Source: Cryptomeria japonica (lineage: Eukaryota > Streptophyta > Pinopsida > Cupressales > Cupressaceae). From it: a stretch of 64,000 bases of DNA. Positions 26,166 to 38,405 of this stretch are shown piece by piece. The stretch is from NCBI RefSeq assembly GCF_030272615.1, contig NC_081413.1, positions 165,405,580 through 165,469,579 on the forward strand, read 5' to 3'. Under the pieces are notes generated by a model. The model was not told the origin of the DNA, ran no database searches, and worked only from the letters and a program-made list of their open reading frames with translations. The first letter of the stretch is position 1; each line of letters opens with the position of its first letter. Both the position numbers and the translations under genes were made by a program.

Positions 26166-26470
26166 ATATGGGTTTACAAATGTCTTATAGTAATATGGGA
26201 TTACCCCCACAAGGGCGAGAGGCATCTAATTGCAATATGGGACTATTTCGTACTCTTTGTTGGAGGCACCTAATAGTAATATGGGACTACCTCATACTCC
26301 TTGTGGGAGACACCTAATAGCAAGATGGGACTACCTCGTACTCCTTGTAGTAGACAGCTAACTATACTACAAATGAGGGATACGTACCTTACCCATTGTG
26401 GGATTTGAACTTGCAACCTCTCTTTCAAGAGCACAAATTCTCCACCTTTAGGCCAACTCAAGTTCTATTA
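26166..26470 (-). mobile_element. tRNA-derived SINE candidate with 42-44 bp internal repeats
   Basis: On the minus strand the head holds an A-box-like TGGCCTAAAGG (26455-26445) and a B-box-like AAGTTCAAATCCC (26412-26400), 32 bases apart, as in RNA polymerase III promoters of tRNA-derived SINEs. The body (26190-26360) is about four units of 42-44 bp marked by atgggacta at 26195, 26237, 26281 and 26325. The segment is absent from the equivalent part of copy B (after 62690), so it is an insertion or lies just beyond the duplication edge. No clear target duplication was seen. Confidence 0.45.
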
Positions 26471-26649
26471 CAACAAGTAACATTAAAACATGGTTGTTTT
26501 TTTGTCTTGTCCATCACACAATTTTTCGCCACACACGTGGCAAATTATCATATGCATGGTCCACACTATGTTAGTTGATATCCATTGAGGAACTTATTAA
26601 GCAATAATAAATGCTTATATTTTTATTATGTTAGATTATTGTTGTTGAT
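26471..26649. other. Spacer between duplication copies
   Basis: No feature seen. AT-rich sequence between the SINE candidate and the start of copy B. Confidence 0.4.
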
Positions 26650-26850
26650 AAAAATCTATTATGATTTTTTACTATTTTCTATATATTTCTATCATTCGAT
26701 AGTTTATTGTAATTGATGTTGTTACCAAGTTTAGAAGAAAATTGGTTCAAGAAAGACTGCTTTTTAACTATTTTCTATATATTTCCATCATTCAGTAGCT
26801 TATTGTAATTGATGTTGTTACTAAGTTTAGAAAAAGATTGGTACAAGTAA

Positions 26851-26934
26851 GACTTGGTTTAATGACAAAGTCATAGATGTTGTATGTATCTAGACGGTGT
26901 TGAGTTCAAATCTTCTATAATACTAAAAAAAAAA
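26851..26934 (+). mobile_element. Possible short tRNA-derived SINE with poly(A)
   Basis: An A-box-like TGGTTTAATGA (26855-26865), a B-box-like GAGTTCAAATCT (26902-26913) and a run of ten A (26925-26934). Copy A at the matching place goes from gattgattttt straight to ctaattttt with no such segment. The short length and weak box matches keep this tentative. Confidence 0.35.
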
Positions 26935-28926
26935 GGCTAAAGTATTTTTTTTTTAATCTTTGTATGATTAGAATTTAGTGCTATCTAATTTCCAAATATT
27001 CTGGTTAAATGTTTTAATGTTAGTGAGCCTCATGAATATCTATTTGTTGGAAAGTCATCAAGTGGTTGTGTTCTAAGAGGATTCAAATAACTAAATTCAT
27101 GATCACAATAGCTTAAAGTATAATCTCATTTATATTAATATATATTTTCTTCTTTTTTATCCTTTTGAGAGAAAAATGTTAGATTTTAGTATTGTATTCT
27201 TTGACTTAAGAATAGAGGAAATTTTTAAAAAAATCTCATATTAAATCAATTAAAAAAATCATATTAAATCAACAATGAAATGTTATATTTTACTATTGTA
27301 TTCTAGATTTCAAAAAGAAAAAAGTGGCTAGTTAAGACCCCCTTTGGCCACCCATCTCCATGCACTTACCCAATTTGAGATGCTCATTGTAAAAAAAATT
27401 CATGTTAACTTATATTAGAATGTTGATTAAGTTAAAAATTAGTGAAGTCTATTGATGCTATTGAAGATGATCATGAGTTGTCATTCAAGATGACAAGTGC
27501 GACTAGTTGTTGTTGAAGATGATAGACAAATATTATTAAAGATGGCAATCAATTGCTAGCGAAGATGATAGATTTGTTGATAATGATGTGTTTATGCACT
27601 TTCTAGCTTGTTGGAATCTTGGATGGAGTCAAAAATAGTAAATTCTATTTTAGGCATGTTTCTAGCAATTCAGGGTCATATTTAGAAGCTAAAACTAGTT
27701 GTTTCTTTAAATGCCCTATATTTTGGTCTTATTTTATATTTATTCACCCAATGTTAAAGATCATATAGTTTTATATAGACCATTTTTAATTATTTTTTAG
27801 GATATTAAACTCTATATCAATGACATTATTTTTATGTTTGTACGTAAGTAGAGTAAGATTTGTTTTGTAAGAAAAAAATAGTTGCAAAAGAAGAAGTTTA
27901 TAAAGAGCAAAATTTAGAATATACTCAAACTCATGGAATTCATTTTTAAGGATTTTAATAAATTTTTTATTTTGTTGTGTTAATTTTTTATTTATTTTTC
28001 TATAACCCTTATCCCATATTAGAAGTAGTTAACATTCATATGAAAGTAATAGATAGGTATATAAGACACACTACAAAGAGTTGTGAATGTACAACCGACA
28101 TGAGATAAAAAAGATGTAATCAAATATATGCTCAAAGGAAACTATAAGGACAAGCACATAATGCAAGTACACCCTACCCAAATAGATATCTAGCTAGGTA
28201 AGATTATCATCTCCTAGACCGTGCATATAATGTAGTAAAGTGAAACTAAATGTAAGAAAATAAAATAATTAACCAACATTATTTAAAGATAGATCTTAAT
28301 TCATTCACACATCATTTGGGATTATCAAGGAGAAGTCACAAGAGAGCATCATAACAACATTGCAAAGTGTGTTAATTGCATCACCAATTTAGTCATCATT
28401 CTAGACTTATTGCATGCTTGTCTATTGTCTTTGATGTTGGTTCATCATCATTAAATAATTTCCCGTATGGTTTTTGACCAAAGACAAATAAATCTTACTT
28501 AGTAATTTCCATAATAATGTCTCTCAACACCACCCCTCTTTGGACATAGGTATATCAGATTGAGTTGAATTACTTTAAGTTGATACATTTTAGACATATC
28601 ATTTGCATTGGAGAAGTTCAAATCCACATACCAATTTCTCTTCCATAAGCATGGAGATCAAATCCATAGGTATGACCTCAAACTTGACAAACAATTTCAT
28701 TCAATTGAGATTATAGTCTAACAAAACTAAATTTATTGAGACAATGACATATTAATTTCAAACATTTATCACCATTCCTTCATCATATCTAACATTCAAT
28801 CCATTAATTTGTATTCATTTGATTATCACATCAATTTTCATATTACACTATAAATTTATAATTCTCAACTCTAAATTTTATGATTTTATTAAATTTAATC
28901 ATGTATGTATACATATATGTATTATA

Positions 28927-28929
<3 letters not shown>

Positions 28930-28988
<59 letters not shown>
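28930..28988. repeat. (TG)n microsatellite
   Basis: About 29 TG units directly before the gypsy insertion point. It sits where copy A carries (AC)n. Confidence 0.95.
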
Positions 28989-28993
<5 letters not shown>

Positions 28994-28994
28994 G

Positions 28995-29794
28995 TGATGC
29001 AAGAGCATCCCCGGTTCATAGCAATCTTGCATCAACCATAAATATTTTCCTTTATGTTTGCAGTTTCAGCATTTCTTTCTATGTGTCCCGGTTTTGGCTC
29101 ACCAGACCATATGGAGTTGGATTCTACTTGAAGACTTGATCACTTTCTTATTTATAGATCACATCGCATTTGGATCATTTTTCGACAAGTTATCGCTATT
29201 GGTTTCCTTTACATTTTCCTATTACCTGTTGATAGTTTCTTATTACCGGTTGCCTGAACCTATTTTGGTGATCTACTAGAACCCCTTATGAAGCTTGCAG
29301 AGCCTTGGACGTTTATTCTGATGTTCCTTGGCATGTGGCTGAACTTTTCCCGTGATCTACATTTCATCCTTTGGATTTTTGGAGGAATCTCTTGGCAGAG
29401 GCCAACCTTGTTGGTTTCACATGTTAGGTCTTGATCTTTAGGTTTGATCCCTTTTTGGGCCGACTGGATCCCCTTGGACCATATATATAATTGTAATTGG
29501 GCATTAGAATATAACAATCAAAGAATCAAGTAGCTAGACTAAGCTTAGAAGATAGATCTTAAGATTCAAGGTCTTGGTTGTGACCTATTATGTACTTTGA
29601 GCATGTTTTAGCAGGCCTGTGAGCTGGTTATGTTGTAACCCGGTTGTTACTGATTGGTTGTAATCAGTTTTCATGAATTAAATCAATCTGTTATGCATTG
29701 CCTCCATCATATATTTGTGTTTCCATTGTGTTTACTCTTGTTGACCAGTTCAGATTGATCTCTTTGAGGTCCCTCCTCACTAGTGACTACTTCA
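28995..29794 (+). repeat. Gypsy 5' LTR (800 bp)
   Basis: Matches 60773-61586 along its length. A TATA-like atatatataa lies at 29481-29490 and gives the transcription direction. It ends tagtgactacttca, directly before the primer site. Confidence 0.92.
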
Positions 29795-29812
29795 AGTGGT
29801 ATCAGAGCGAGT
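29795..29812 (+). promoter_or_regulatory. Gypsy primer binding site (tRNA-iMet type)
   Basis: agtggtatcagagcgagt directly after the LTR end; TGGTATCAGAGC complements the 3' end of plant initiator Met tRNA. Confidence 0.9.
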
Positions 29813-29900
29813 TTTTGTTCCGGAGGTTGAGTGTCCTGATATTTTTGTTGTAGGGTGGTGGACTGTGGATCCAACCTATAGCTGTAGAGAATTGGCGTAA

Positions 29901-30528
29901 ATGATGGCACGTGGGCATGCAGACCCTACTATGATGGAAATTTTGTGAGGTATAGCAGCCCGGTTGGAAGCCATGGAGATAATCTAGAGAAGAGGTCAGC
30001 ATATCGAAGATGAAGGAGAAGAAGCCCCGACAAAACAAGTAAGCCCATCGGTGGTTGATCCAGATGAGGAAAGGTTTTTGAGGGTTTTGAGTAGGGTGAA
30101 TACTAAACCTCATTTTACCCCATCGAAATAAGATGGGAAGTTAGATTCGTATGAATTGATGGATTGGATCTCGGAGATGGAGAAATATTTTGATTTTGAA
30201 AGCACTGCAGAAGAAAGGAAGGTGAAATATGCTTGTACCCAATTGAAAGGTCATGCATCTCTTTGGTGAGAACATTTGCAAGTTGATAGACAGAGAAGAG
30301 GTAAAGAGAATATTAAGACATGGGATCAAATGATTGCTAAGTTGAAGTCAAAATTTATGCTAGCTAATTATCAAGTGAATCTGTTCTAGAAGTTGCAGAA
30401 TTTGAGACAGAAGGAATCTAGTGTGAAGGAATACACCAAAGCATTTTACAAGTTGAATATCAGATCCGGTCATGTTGATGATGAACTTGAAAAAGTTGCA
30501 AGATATTTGAATGGATTGTGGATGTCTA
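29901..30528 (+). pseudogene. Gypsy gag, 5' part, interrupted by the nest
   Basis: Gag forms the virus-like particle. From an ATG at 29901 the frame reads through four or more stops (for example after MMEIL, and in SLW*EHLQ and NLF*KLQNLRQ). The Retrotrans_gag-type core is KLDSYELMDWISEMEKYFDF ... WDQMIAKLKSKFM ... VKEYTKAFYKLNI. The frame is cut after GLWMS at 30528 by the Copia LTR and continues after 58331 with DELSLIKLDSVEEAYQYALK. Stops fit TGG to TGA and CAG to TAG changes. Confidence 0.85.
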
Positions 30529-31737
30529 TGTTAGACAATTCAAATAACAGGAAGACAACTGAGAGGGGGGAGTGAATCAGTTGTCACAGATTACCAGAAT
30601 ATTTAGCAATTAAACCTTTAATATCGGAACCCAAAACATTAATACCAAAATGCTTAAACCAAATACCAGAATAGCAGTTAAACCCTTTAACCATAAACAA
30701 TAATCAGAGAATAAATACCATCCACATGACACCAAGATTTATACGTGGAAAACCCAATAAAGGGAAAAACCACAGTGGGAAGCCTACCCATAGTCAGATG
30801 ATACTTCAATTGAGGGGCATGCACTTGCAAGGAGGCCAACAGACTAGAGCGCACTTCTCATCACAAAAGGAGTCTCACTAACTACATAGAAATCCAGACT
30901 ACAATCTAGAAGAAGGAATGAACTGCAAAGATAGAATCTCCTATGCCTAAGTACAGTTCTGGTTAAGCTCAATATCGGAGGAATAAATCTTCTTACATAA
31001 ACCCAACTCAATCTCCAATGATCGACCAAATCCTCTACCTGAATGGTATTACATTATTCGCACATTGCATATCCATATCCCATTCCTTGACCTTATTCCT
31101 ATCATGATCTACAAAGAGATCTTACATCATATATATACAAACCCTCGACCATAAATGATCAGGTCAGCCACCAAATAATAAACCAATTACATAATTACAA
31201 AACATGTCGGTCTTAGACCAAACAAACAATATCCAACTCATAAGACATCCCAGAAACACATCGAGAGGTCCAATCCACACATTACATTAAGTCGGTCCAT
31301 AACCTAGATCAACCGGGACCCAATATAGGTCCACACGCTAAAGAAATCATCTCCATCTGCCAAGTCTCGAACATGATCACCATCAACATCCTGAAACTCC
31401 ACCAGAAGTTGCACCAACACCACTTATGCATATAATCAAAGATCTTCAACAAAAGCTCTGCTAGTGAAACACTCATCAGAACCGCAAGCCAAGCTTCCAA
31501 GAAAATAGGATAGCATCCGATCACCAAACCAAAACCAACTGACTAAATATGAACATGAGTATCATGAATAAGACAATTCCATAACCAAACCATATCGAAG
31601 CCTACCAGATCATGTCGGATCCAAACCAACCAGAAACTACTCAACCTACTGAGACCAGAAGGGTGATGGTAAAGCATCCAAAATAGCTAGAGTTAACATC
31701 AATGCAAAACATAATCAATTCCTCCAAATGGCCAACA
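30529..31737 (-). repeat. Copia 3' LTR (1,209 bp)
   Basis: Starts tgttagacaattcaaataac and carries the ctgagagggggg block followed by gtgaatcag; it ends aatggccaaca. It matches 35569-35620 joined to 50517-51675 and 58292-58331. A minus-strand TATA-like atatatata lies at 31130-31138. Confidence 0.9.
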
Positions 31738-32075
31738 ATCTCCCCCTTTGTCATTGATGGGAACACTAGATATGAAAAACATCTAAGTACCAAGAAATGC
31801 CAAACAAGTCTCCCCCAATGGAAGACAACCAACAATCTCTCGCATGAAGATATAGCAATGAAGTTCTGAAACAAGGACCAAACTCCCCTTGTGAATGATA
31901 TCTTTGTAAAGCTCTGAATTACACATATATCTCTCCCCCTAATGTATACAACTCCTTAAGTTTTTCATTTTCACATCAAAGTCTCTCCTCCTTTGACATC
32001 AATGCCAGAAATCTGACAAAAATATCAAAACAAAAACATAAACCACTAAATCACAAAGATAACTACTCCCCCTGA
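31738..32075 (-). promoter_or_regulatory. Multiple polypurine tracts of the Copia element
   Basis: On the minus strand the main tract AAAGGGGGAGAT touches the LTR (31738-31752). Further GGGGGAG or related tracts lie at 31809-31820, 31881-31890, 31931-31940 and 32064-32075, with a decayed one at 31984. Repeated polypurine tracts before the 3' LTR are a known hallmark of Sireviruses. They prime plus-strand DNA synthesis. Confidence 0.75.
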
Positions 32076-32195
32076 GCAGTAGCATCCCCACATCAGTGCC
32101 GAAATGAAAACTATCTCTGATAATGCATACCAGACAAATGCCAAAAAGCATCAATCAGTTTTCTATCGAAGGGGTAGAAAATCCTAACCTATCTC

Positions 32196-34350
32196 TCAGG
32201 TACTCAAATATTTCTTTAGGCTTGAAGGTTTAGTTAAAATTTCTGCAATCTGCTCTTTAATGTTCACATAAACCAGTCTAACTTCATTTTCTTCCACCTT
32301 ATCCTTCAAAAAGTTATACTTGATAGATATGTGCTTTGTCTTAGAGTGAAATATCGGATTCTTTGATATGTCAATAGCAGCAGAGTTATCACAGTGAATA
32401 ACTATTGGTCCAATGCAATGCACTTTGATATCCTTCAACATTTGCTTCATCCATAAAACCCGTGTACATTTAGTAGCAGCAACAACATACTTACCTATGG
32501 CAGTATTTAAAGAAGTACATGATTGTTTCTTGTTGATCCATGAAACCAACTTCTTTCCAAGAAAGAAAGCTCCACCGGAAGTACTTTTCCGGTCATCAAC
32601 ATCTCCAGCCCAATCAACATCTGTATATGCACATAAAGTAAAGTCATCATCCTTTGGGTACCACAAACCATATTCTGATGTACCTTGCAAGTTTCTAAAA
32701 ATCCTTTTCACCGTACTCTCATGATTTTGTCTAAGATCACTCTGAAATCTAGATGCAATACAAAAAACATTCATTATGTCGGGCCTAGTCTGAGTCAAAT
32801 AAAGAAGACCACCAATCATAGATTCGTATCTTGTAGGATTTACCGGTGCAGAAACATCTTTTCTTGTCAATTTATCACTTGTAACCATAGGAGTACTTGC
32901 CAGTATAGAATCTCCCATACCAAATTTCTTCAACAATTCCCTAGCATACTTAGTTTGATAGATGAAAATACTTTTGTTAGTCTGAGTAATTTGCAAACCT
33001 AAGAAAATTTTCATTTTCCCAATCATAGACATTTCAAATTATTTCTCCATATTCTTAGAAAATTCCATGCATAACTTATCTTCATCTCCAAAAATAATGT
33101 CATCAACAAATACTTCAATAATCAATATATGATCATTAGTAATCTTATAATATAAATTGTTGTCAGCATTACTCTTAGTAAAACTAAGATTCAAAAGATA
33201 TGTATCCAACCTTGCATACCAAGCTCTAGGTGCTTGTTTCAATCCATATAAAGCTTTCCTTAACCTCCAAACCATGTTTGTATCATCTCATAGTGAAAAA
33301 CCATCAGGTTGCTCAATATAAACTTCCTCATCAAGATCCCCATTCAAAAATGCACACTTAACATCCATCTGATAAACCTTGTAGTTTTTATGGGTGACAT
33401 AGGCAAGAATTAATCTTGCAGCTTCAATCCTAGCTACAAGTGCAAAAGTCTCACCATAATCAATTCCTTCTTCTTGAGAATATCCTTTGCAAACCAATCT
33501 AGCCTTATTCCTTACAACTTGATCATCCTCATTCAATTTATTCTTGAAAACCCATTTAGTTCCAATAACATTCTTATTTTTAGACCAAGGAACTAAAGTC
33601 CATGTTATTTTTCTCAATCTAATTGAATTATTCTTCCATAGCTTTCAACCAATATTCATCTTCACATGCCTCAATTACTGATACTGGTTCAACTTGTGCA
33701 ATTATGCATACCTCATTAGTTGCCAGTCTTCTTCTTGTCATCACTCCATTTTTCTTCTCCCCAATGATCTGATCTTATGAATGATTCAATCTCAGATACC
33801 TAGGAGTCTTCTGACTCTTTGTTCCTCCTCCTAGTTCTTCAGTTACTGTAGAATTTTCTAATACTCTCGGAGTAACTGGTTCAACACTTTGTTCCGGTAA
33901 AGGTGTTGTTGGTTTAGATATAATCGTTTCCATCACCGGTTCCTTCTCATAAACTCTGATTTGACCTCTATTCAACTCATCCACTTTGACATTAACACTC
34001 TCCATATTTCTCTGCAATATCTTGTTGTAACATCTATATGCCTTGCTTTCATTAGAATAACCAAGAAATATGCCTTCATCACATCTAGGATCAAATTTGC
34101 CAATGATATCATCTCTCCTGATATAATATTTACTACCAAAGATTCTGAAATACTTAACTGTAGGTGTATTGCCAAACCATAATTCATAAGGTGTCTTACC
34201 AGTTTCTCCTTTGATAAGTACTATGTTGAATGTATAAATTGTTGTGCTCACTGCTTCTCTCTAGTAGATATGAGGTAGACTAGCTTCCATCATCATTGTT
34301 CTAGCAAAATTCAAGATAGTTATGTTCTTCCTTTCCACAACTCCATTCTA
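32196..34350 (-). pseudogene. Copia pol, integrase remnant, reverse transcriptase and RNase H
   Basis: 34350-33775: integrase C-terminal part (NGVVERKN, KTPYELWFGNTPTVKYFRIF); the catalytic integrase core is missing. 33617-33288: reverse transcriptase start ([40 protein letters not shown]). 33275-33039: [15 protein letters not shown] and the active site FVDDIIFG. 33032-32196: RNase H (YTDVDWAGDVDDRKSTSGG); the usual AEAEY glutamate is replaced by IGKY, so this copy lacks a catalytic residue. It ends EILTKPSSLKKYLST near the polypurine tracts. Stops separate the blocks. This domain order (integrase before RT) defines Ty1/Copia. Confidence 0.92.
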
Positions 34351-35522
34351 CTAAGGTGTTCGGGGAGCAAAAAGTGCCTTCTCTTTAGGTACATTCTCTT
34401 CCAATGTCGGAACATCTTCCTTGATAGCCAGGAACACCCATTCCTTCCCATTGTCAAAACCACTAGCAAAATCTTCTATCGGTTCATCATCAGAATCAGT
34501 AATGCCTTCCTCATTCGCTATGTAGCATGATTTGTCTCTATCTTTCCTGTACTTATATTTGTTCTGATATCTAGGGTTAGGCTTAAATGATCTTCTAACT
34601 CTTTCTTTGAATCTTGAATTCCTTTTAGGACATCTAGATGCAAAATGACCAATCTTATTACATGCAAAACATTTAAAAGGTGTTTTTCCTTCATACTTAC
34701 TTCCTATCGGTCCTGAAGGTACTCTTCTAGCAAATAGTGCTTCAAGTTGCTCAAACTCATCATCTTCTCTCTTCATATCATCCAATTCCTTTGCATATAA
34801 ATCTTTCCAATCTTTCTTACCAGTTGCTGATGCAGATGCATGAAAAGAAGGTTCAGTCTTCACAGCTCGAAAAGGTCTAAATTCTTCAAGCTCAAAAGCA
34901 GATAATTTCCCAGCCAAGGTATCTCTGTCGACAGATGTATTAGCCATTGTTCTCAACTCATTAATATCAGTATCCTTCATCTTGTAAGCCAGCGGTAGGT
35001 CTCTCAGAACTTTAGAAACAATTTCATCTTCACTCAGAGTTCCACCACAACATTGAATTCCCATAACAATCTCATTTACCCTTGCAGCAATCCTTTCATC
35101 TTCTTCCATCTTCAGGTTTTCATATCTCACATGGTAACCATCAAATTTAGCAATCTTCAATGTAGGGTCACCTTCATTAAGAGTCTCCAACTTATCCCAT
35201 ATAGCCTTTCCAGATGATTTGTTAGTTAATCCCATTATTTGTTGATCAAAGAGTGCACACAAGAGGGCTTCTCTTACTCTACAATCATTCTCAAGCTCCT
35301 TATCCAAGTTTGTTGGAGGAGGATTGCCAGATGTCAGATTATGAGGTGTAACACCATTATGTTTGATCCCCAAATATCCTTACTAAGACATCTCAGATGA
35401 GTCTCCATCTGAATCTTCCATACTATGTAATTTGTTCCATCAAGCCTAGGAATATCTCTTTGAAAGATAACTCCAGATGAACTGGATGAACTTGAACTGT
35501 TAGTCACCATAGGATCTTCCAC
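34351..35522 (-). pseudogene. Copia gag with zinc knuckle
   Basis: The start at 35522 (MEDPMVTNSSSSS) leads into DGTNYIVWKIQMETHLR. A frameshift near 35373 is followed by UBN2-type gag text (AIWDKLETLNEGD, KFDGYHVRYENLKM, RDLPLAYKMK). A CCHC knuckle CFACNKIGHFASRC lies near 34645-34690. After FLAIKED the frame jumps into APRTP and then two stops (TAGTAG, from QQ), which lead directly into NGVVERKN of integrase. Protease and the integrase core are therefore deleted between gag and pol. Confidence 0.9.
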
Positions 35523-35549
35523 AAGTAGTTAAGTTTTCTACAGACAAGA

Positions 35550-35568
35550 CCAAAGCTTTGATACCAAT
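35550..35568 (-). promoter_or_regulatory. Copia primer binding site
   Basis: Minus strand ATTGGTATCAAAGCTTTGG directly after the LTR end; one base off the initiator Met tRNA match TGGTATCAGAGC. Confidence 0.85.
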
Positions 35569-37289
35569 TGTTAGATAGTTCAAATAACCGGAAGAGAACT
35601 GAGAGGGGGGGGTGAATCAATGCAGTGCCCCTACCCTAGTCAGCTTTGTAAAACCGGTTTGACCTTGGTTTACTTTTTTTATGTGGCATTCTTGGATGGT
35701 TGGTTAACCATTATGTAATGCTGTAGTCAGATATTATGATTATTGTGCATACTTGTTAATGTGCTTTTGCATCGATTCTTATGTAGGTTTAATTGTTCTC
35801 CTGATTCTTGTTATTAATCTCGAGCTAACACTTTCATTGAATATATATATATATATATATATAGATATATATATGCTGGTGTGACTCTTGGTTGCAGGAG
35901 ATTGCAGGTACAGTACCGCCGAGGTGCGAGGTTCATTTTCACCTGGATTTGCAGGTTGAGTATACCTCTTTCGTCCTTAGAATTTGGGTTAGGTGGATGT
36001 AAAACCCTCAAGTACCCTAGTCATGCTCAAGTGAGCGTCGCCTATGGTCCGTCAGTTTCCCTTTTCATTTGGGTTTGCAGGTCGTGTATTTGGTTGGCTT
36101 TCTTGGATTGCATGCCTTGCGTGTGGTAAAAATTGATTATTTTATCCTAAGTATTTAATTTGATTTAATGTGTTCATTTACGCATTAGAAATTAAGGAAG
36201 TTAAAATAAATAGGTTTCTTTTACGTGATTAATCATTAATTAAAAAGATCGCTCTATTTATGTTTGTAGCAAGTTTAATTTAATGGTTAATTTAAAACCA
36301 TGAATTTATTTAGTTTATGCATTTTGAAAAGGGAAGATTTAAAGTTATTCGAAATAAAAATAATTTAATCCTTTTTTGCTTTTTCGAATGAAAAGGTTAA
36401 TTTTAATTATTTAAGAAAATCAATTTTTATTAGAAAGCAAGTTTAATTTATATATATGTTTGATATAGTGTGAAAGATTGATTTTGGGAGTTTAATTTAA
36501 TTAAAATATTTTAACCTCATCAATATTGCGAAATATAAATGTCAGCTTTGTTAATATTGAGAGAATTAAAATTAAATGAGAAAGAGGCATTTTAATTTTA
36601 AATTAGAAAAGCAAGTTAAATTATTTGAATAGTTGAAAAGAATGATTTCCTTTCTTTTCTATTTAAAAAGTGTTTAAATTCGAAATTAGGAGATTGGGTC
36701 AAATTTTATTCCATTTAACCTAGGTTAGAAAATATTTTTAGGGTTGTTGATTTTTTTTGGGGAAAAAATATTTTTGGATGGAGAAAATTGGGGATTTTGG
36801 GAAGGAAGAATTTCTACAGCTGCAGGTTGGGCTCTTCTTCAAAATCTTGCCAGGAATGCTAAAAGAGGTAGGATTCTTGTTTACCTTTCTATTTCGTTGT
36901 TAAATAAAAAATTGTGTTTGGTTGTTCTTCATGAAATGCTGGTTTAAAAATCCATGAATGTTCTCAGATTTGAGTTTAAAAATTGATTTTCATTGTCTTG
37001 TATTGTGGAAAGATTGTTAGATTAGTTGGAGTCCATGCTTGTAGGTTAAGTAGATTCTCTAATTTTACCCTGAGAGAGGGTTATGCTAGCGAAATTTCGG
37101 CAAAATGGGTTGCCTGGGAATGAAAATGCTGTTTAAAAATGGCTGAAACCATTCTTTGTTTGTCTCAGAAATTTTCTAAGTCTTTTTTTTTATGTGTGGG
37201 GGTTTTAGTTATCATTATTTTTATTTATTTTTGGGGGGGCAAATTATTGATTTGATTTAAATCAACAAAAAAAAGAGGGGAGAATGAAA

Positions 37290-37560
37290 ATTGTTCGAGC
37301 TAGGGTTTGGCAGCGGAGGAGCCGAGGCTCGGCTCGCGCTGCCTCCCTTTCCCTCCTCCGCAGGGTCCCCGGAGGCCGCAAGGACCTGTGCCCACAGAGG
37401 CCGCAGGGACCTATGTCTGCGGCGGCCACAGGGTTTCCCCGCGCCCGCGGTGGCCACAGGGGCCTCTGCGCCCACTGTGGTGGCCGCAAGGGGGGGAGTT
37501 GTGGTGGCTTCCACCACTCCCGTGAAGAGAGGTGGGTCCCGCACCGGCCTCCCCAGTTTG
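37290..37560 (+). other. GC-rich island inside the LARD LTR
   Basis: A sharply GC-rich block in an AT-rich LTR. It opens with gctagggtttgg, a telo-box-like 5' leader motif, and then holds imperfect repeats around ggccgcagggacc. Several frames are open only because of base composition. The counterpart in the 3' LTR is 46700-46960 and is shorter by some repeat units. It may be the leader or promoter of the element, or captured host DNA. Confidence 0.5.
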
Positions 37561-38405
37561 TTTTAAAAGTTTTTTGTTTTTTTTATTTAAAGAAAAAAAA
37601 AAAGATAATATAGTATAAAATTTGTTTTACACAGATTCTATTTTAATAGATCTTTTTCATTTATTTATTATTATACATTATTAATATATATTTTATTAAC
37701 GAGGGTTAATAAATATATATAAATTAATATTTAATTTGACAACGGTGTGCTATTAAATTATTATTATATATATATATATATATATATATTAATTAATTAA
37801 TATTTAATTTGAAACTGGGTATTATTATTAAATTATTAATTGTTATATTTTATTTCCTGGGGTTAATATATGTATAACAGTTAATACTTAAATTGGGTAT
37901 CCGTCTTAATGAGGAAGTATCTTTTTGGAAAAAGACCAAATAATCTTTTAATTGGAAAATTTCTTGAAATAAAATATATCTTGGTAATTTCCATATAATA
38001 TGTTATTCAAGGATGTATTATTATTGGATTTGAATGTTATAGGTGATCTAGGAATTTTAGAAGTGAAATACTTATCATTAGATATTTTGAAGACTTAAAT
38101 GATATGCTAATAGAATTATTGGAAATTTAATAATGTGTCGATTTGAGGATTGGTAAGTTATTGATATTGTCAATTAGTGAAATAAATGGTTTAGTTATAC
38201 TTTTCCTCTGTAATGAGAATTGGAAAAATGGTAATATTGCAATTGTGGCATTGTATTCACCTTGTAATTGTGATTTTTCTATTAATGAATTTTTGAAAAG
38301 CTTAGATCTTTTAGAAAACTTGATCGACCTTTATTGTTTAAACCAATAGGAAAAAAGATTGCCCCTACAAGTTAATGCCCATCCAAGTTTAATTTCTATA
38401 CTATC

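Larger units (their letters stand above)
26650..28994. repeat. Segmental duplication, copy B, first part
   Basis: Direct-orientation paralogue of 22620-25311. It runs up to the insertion point of the gypsy nest at 28994 and resumes at 61587. It lacks the LINE insert of copy A and carries its own SINE-like insert near 26851. No gene is recognised. Confidence 0.8.

Noticed and set aside
36744-36947. 67-codon frame conserved in both LARD LTRs
   Set aside because: LTR pairs are identical at insertion, so conservation between them is no evidence of coding. No motif seen.
37257-37613. Ala/Gly/Arg-rich frames on both strands
   Set aside because: Five overlapping frames are open only because the block is GC-rich; the matching frames at 46634-46970 are not conserved in sequence.
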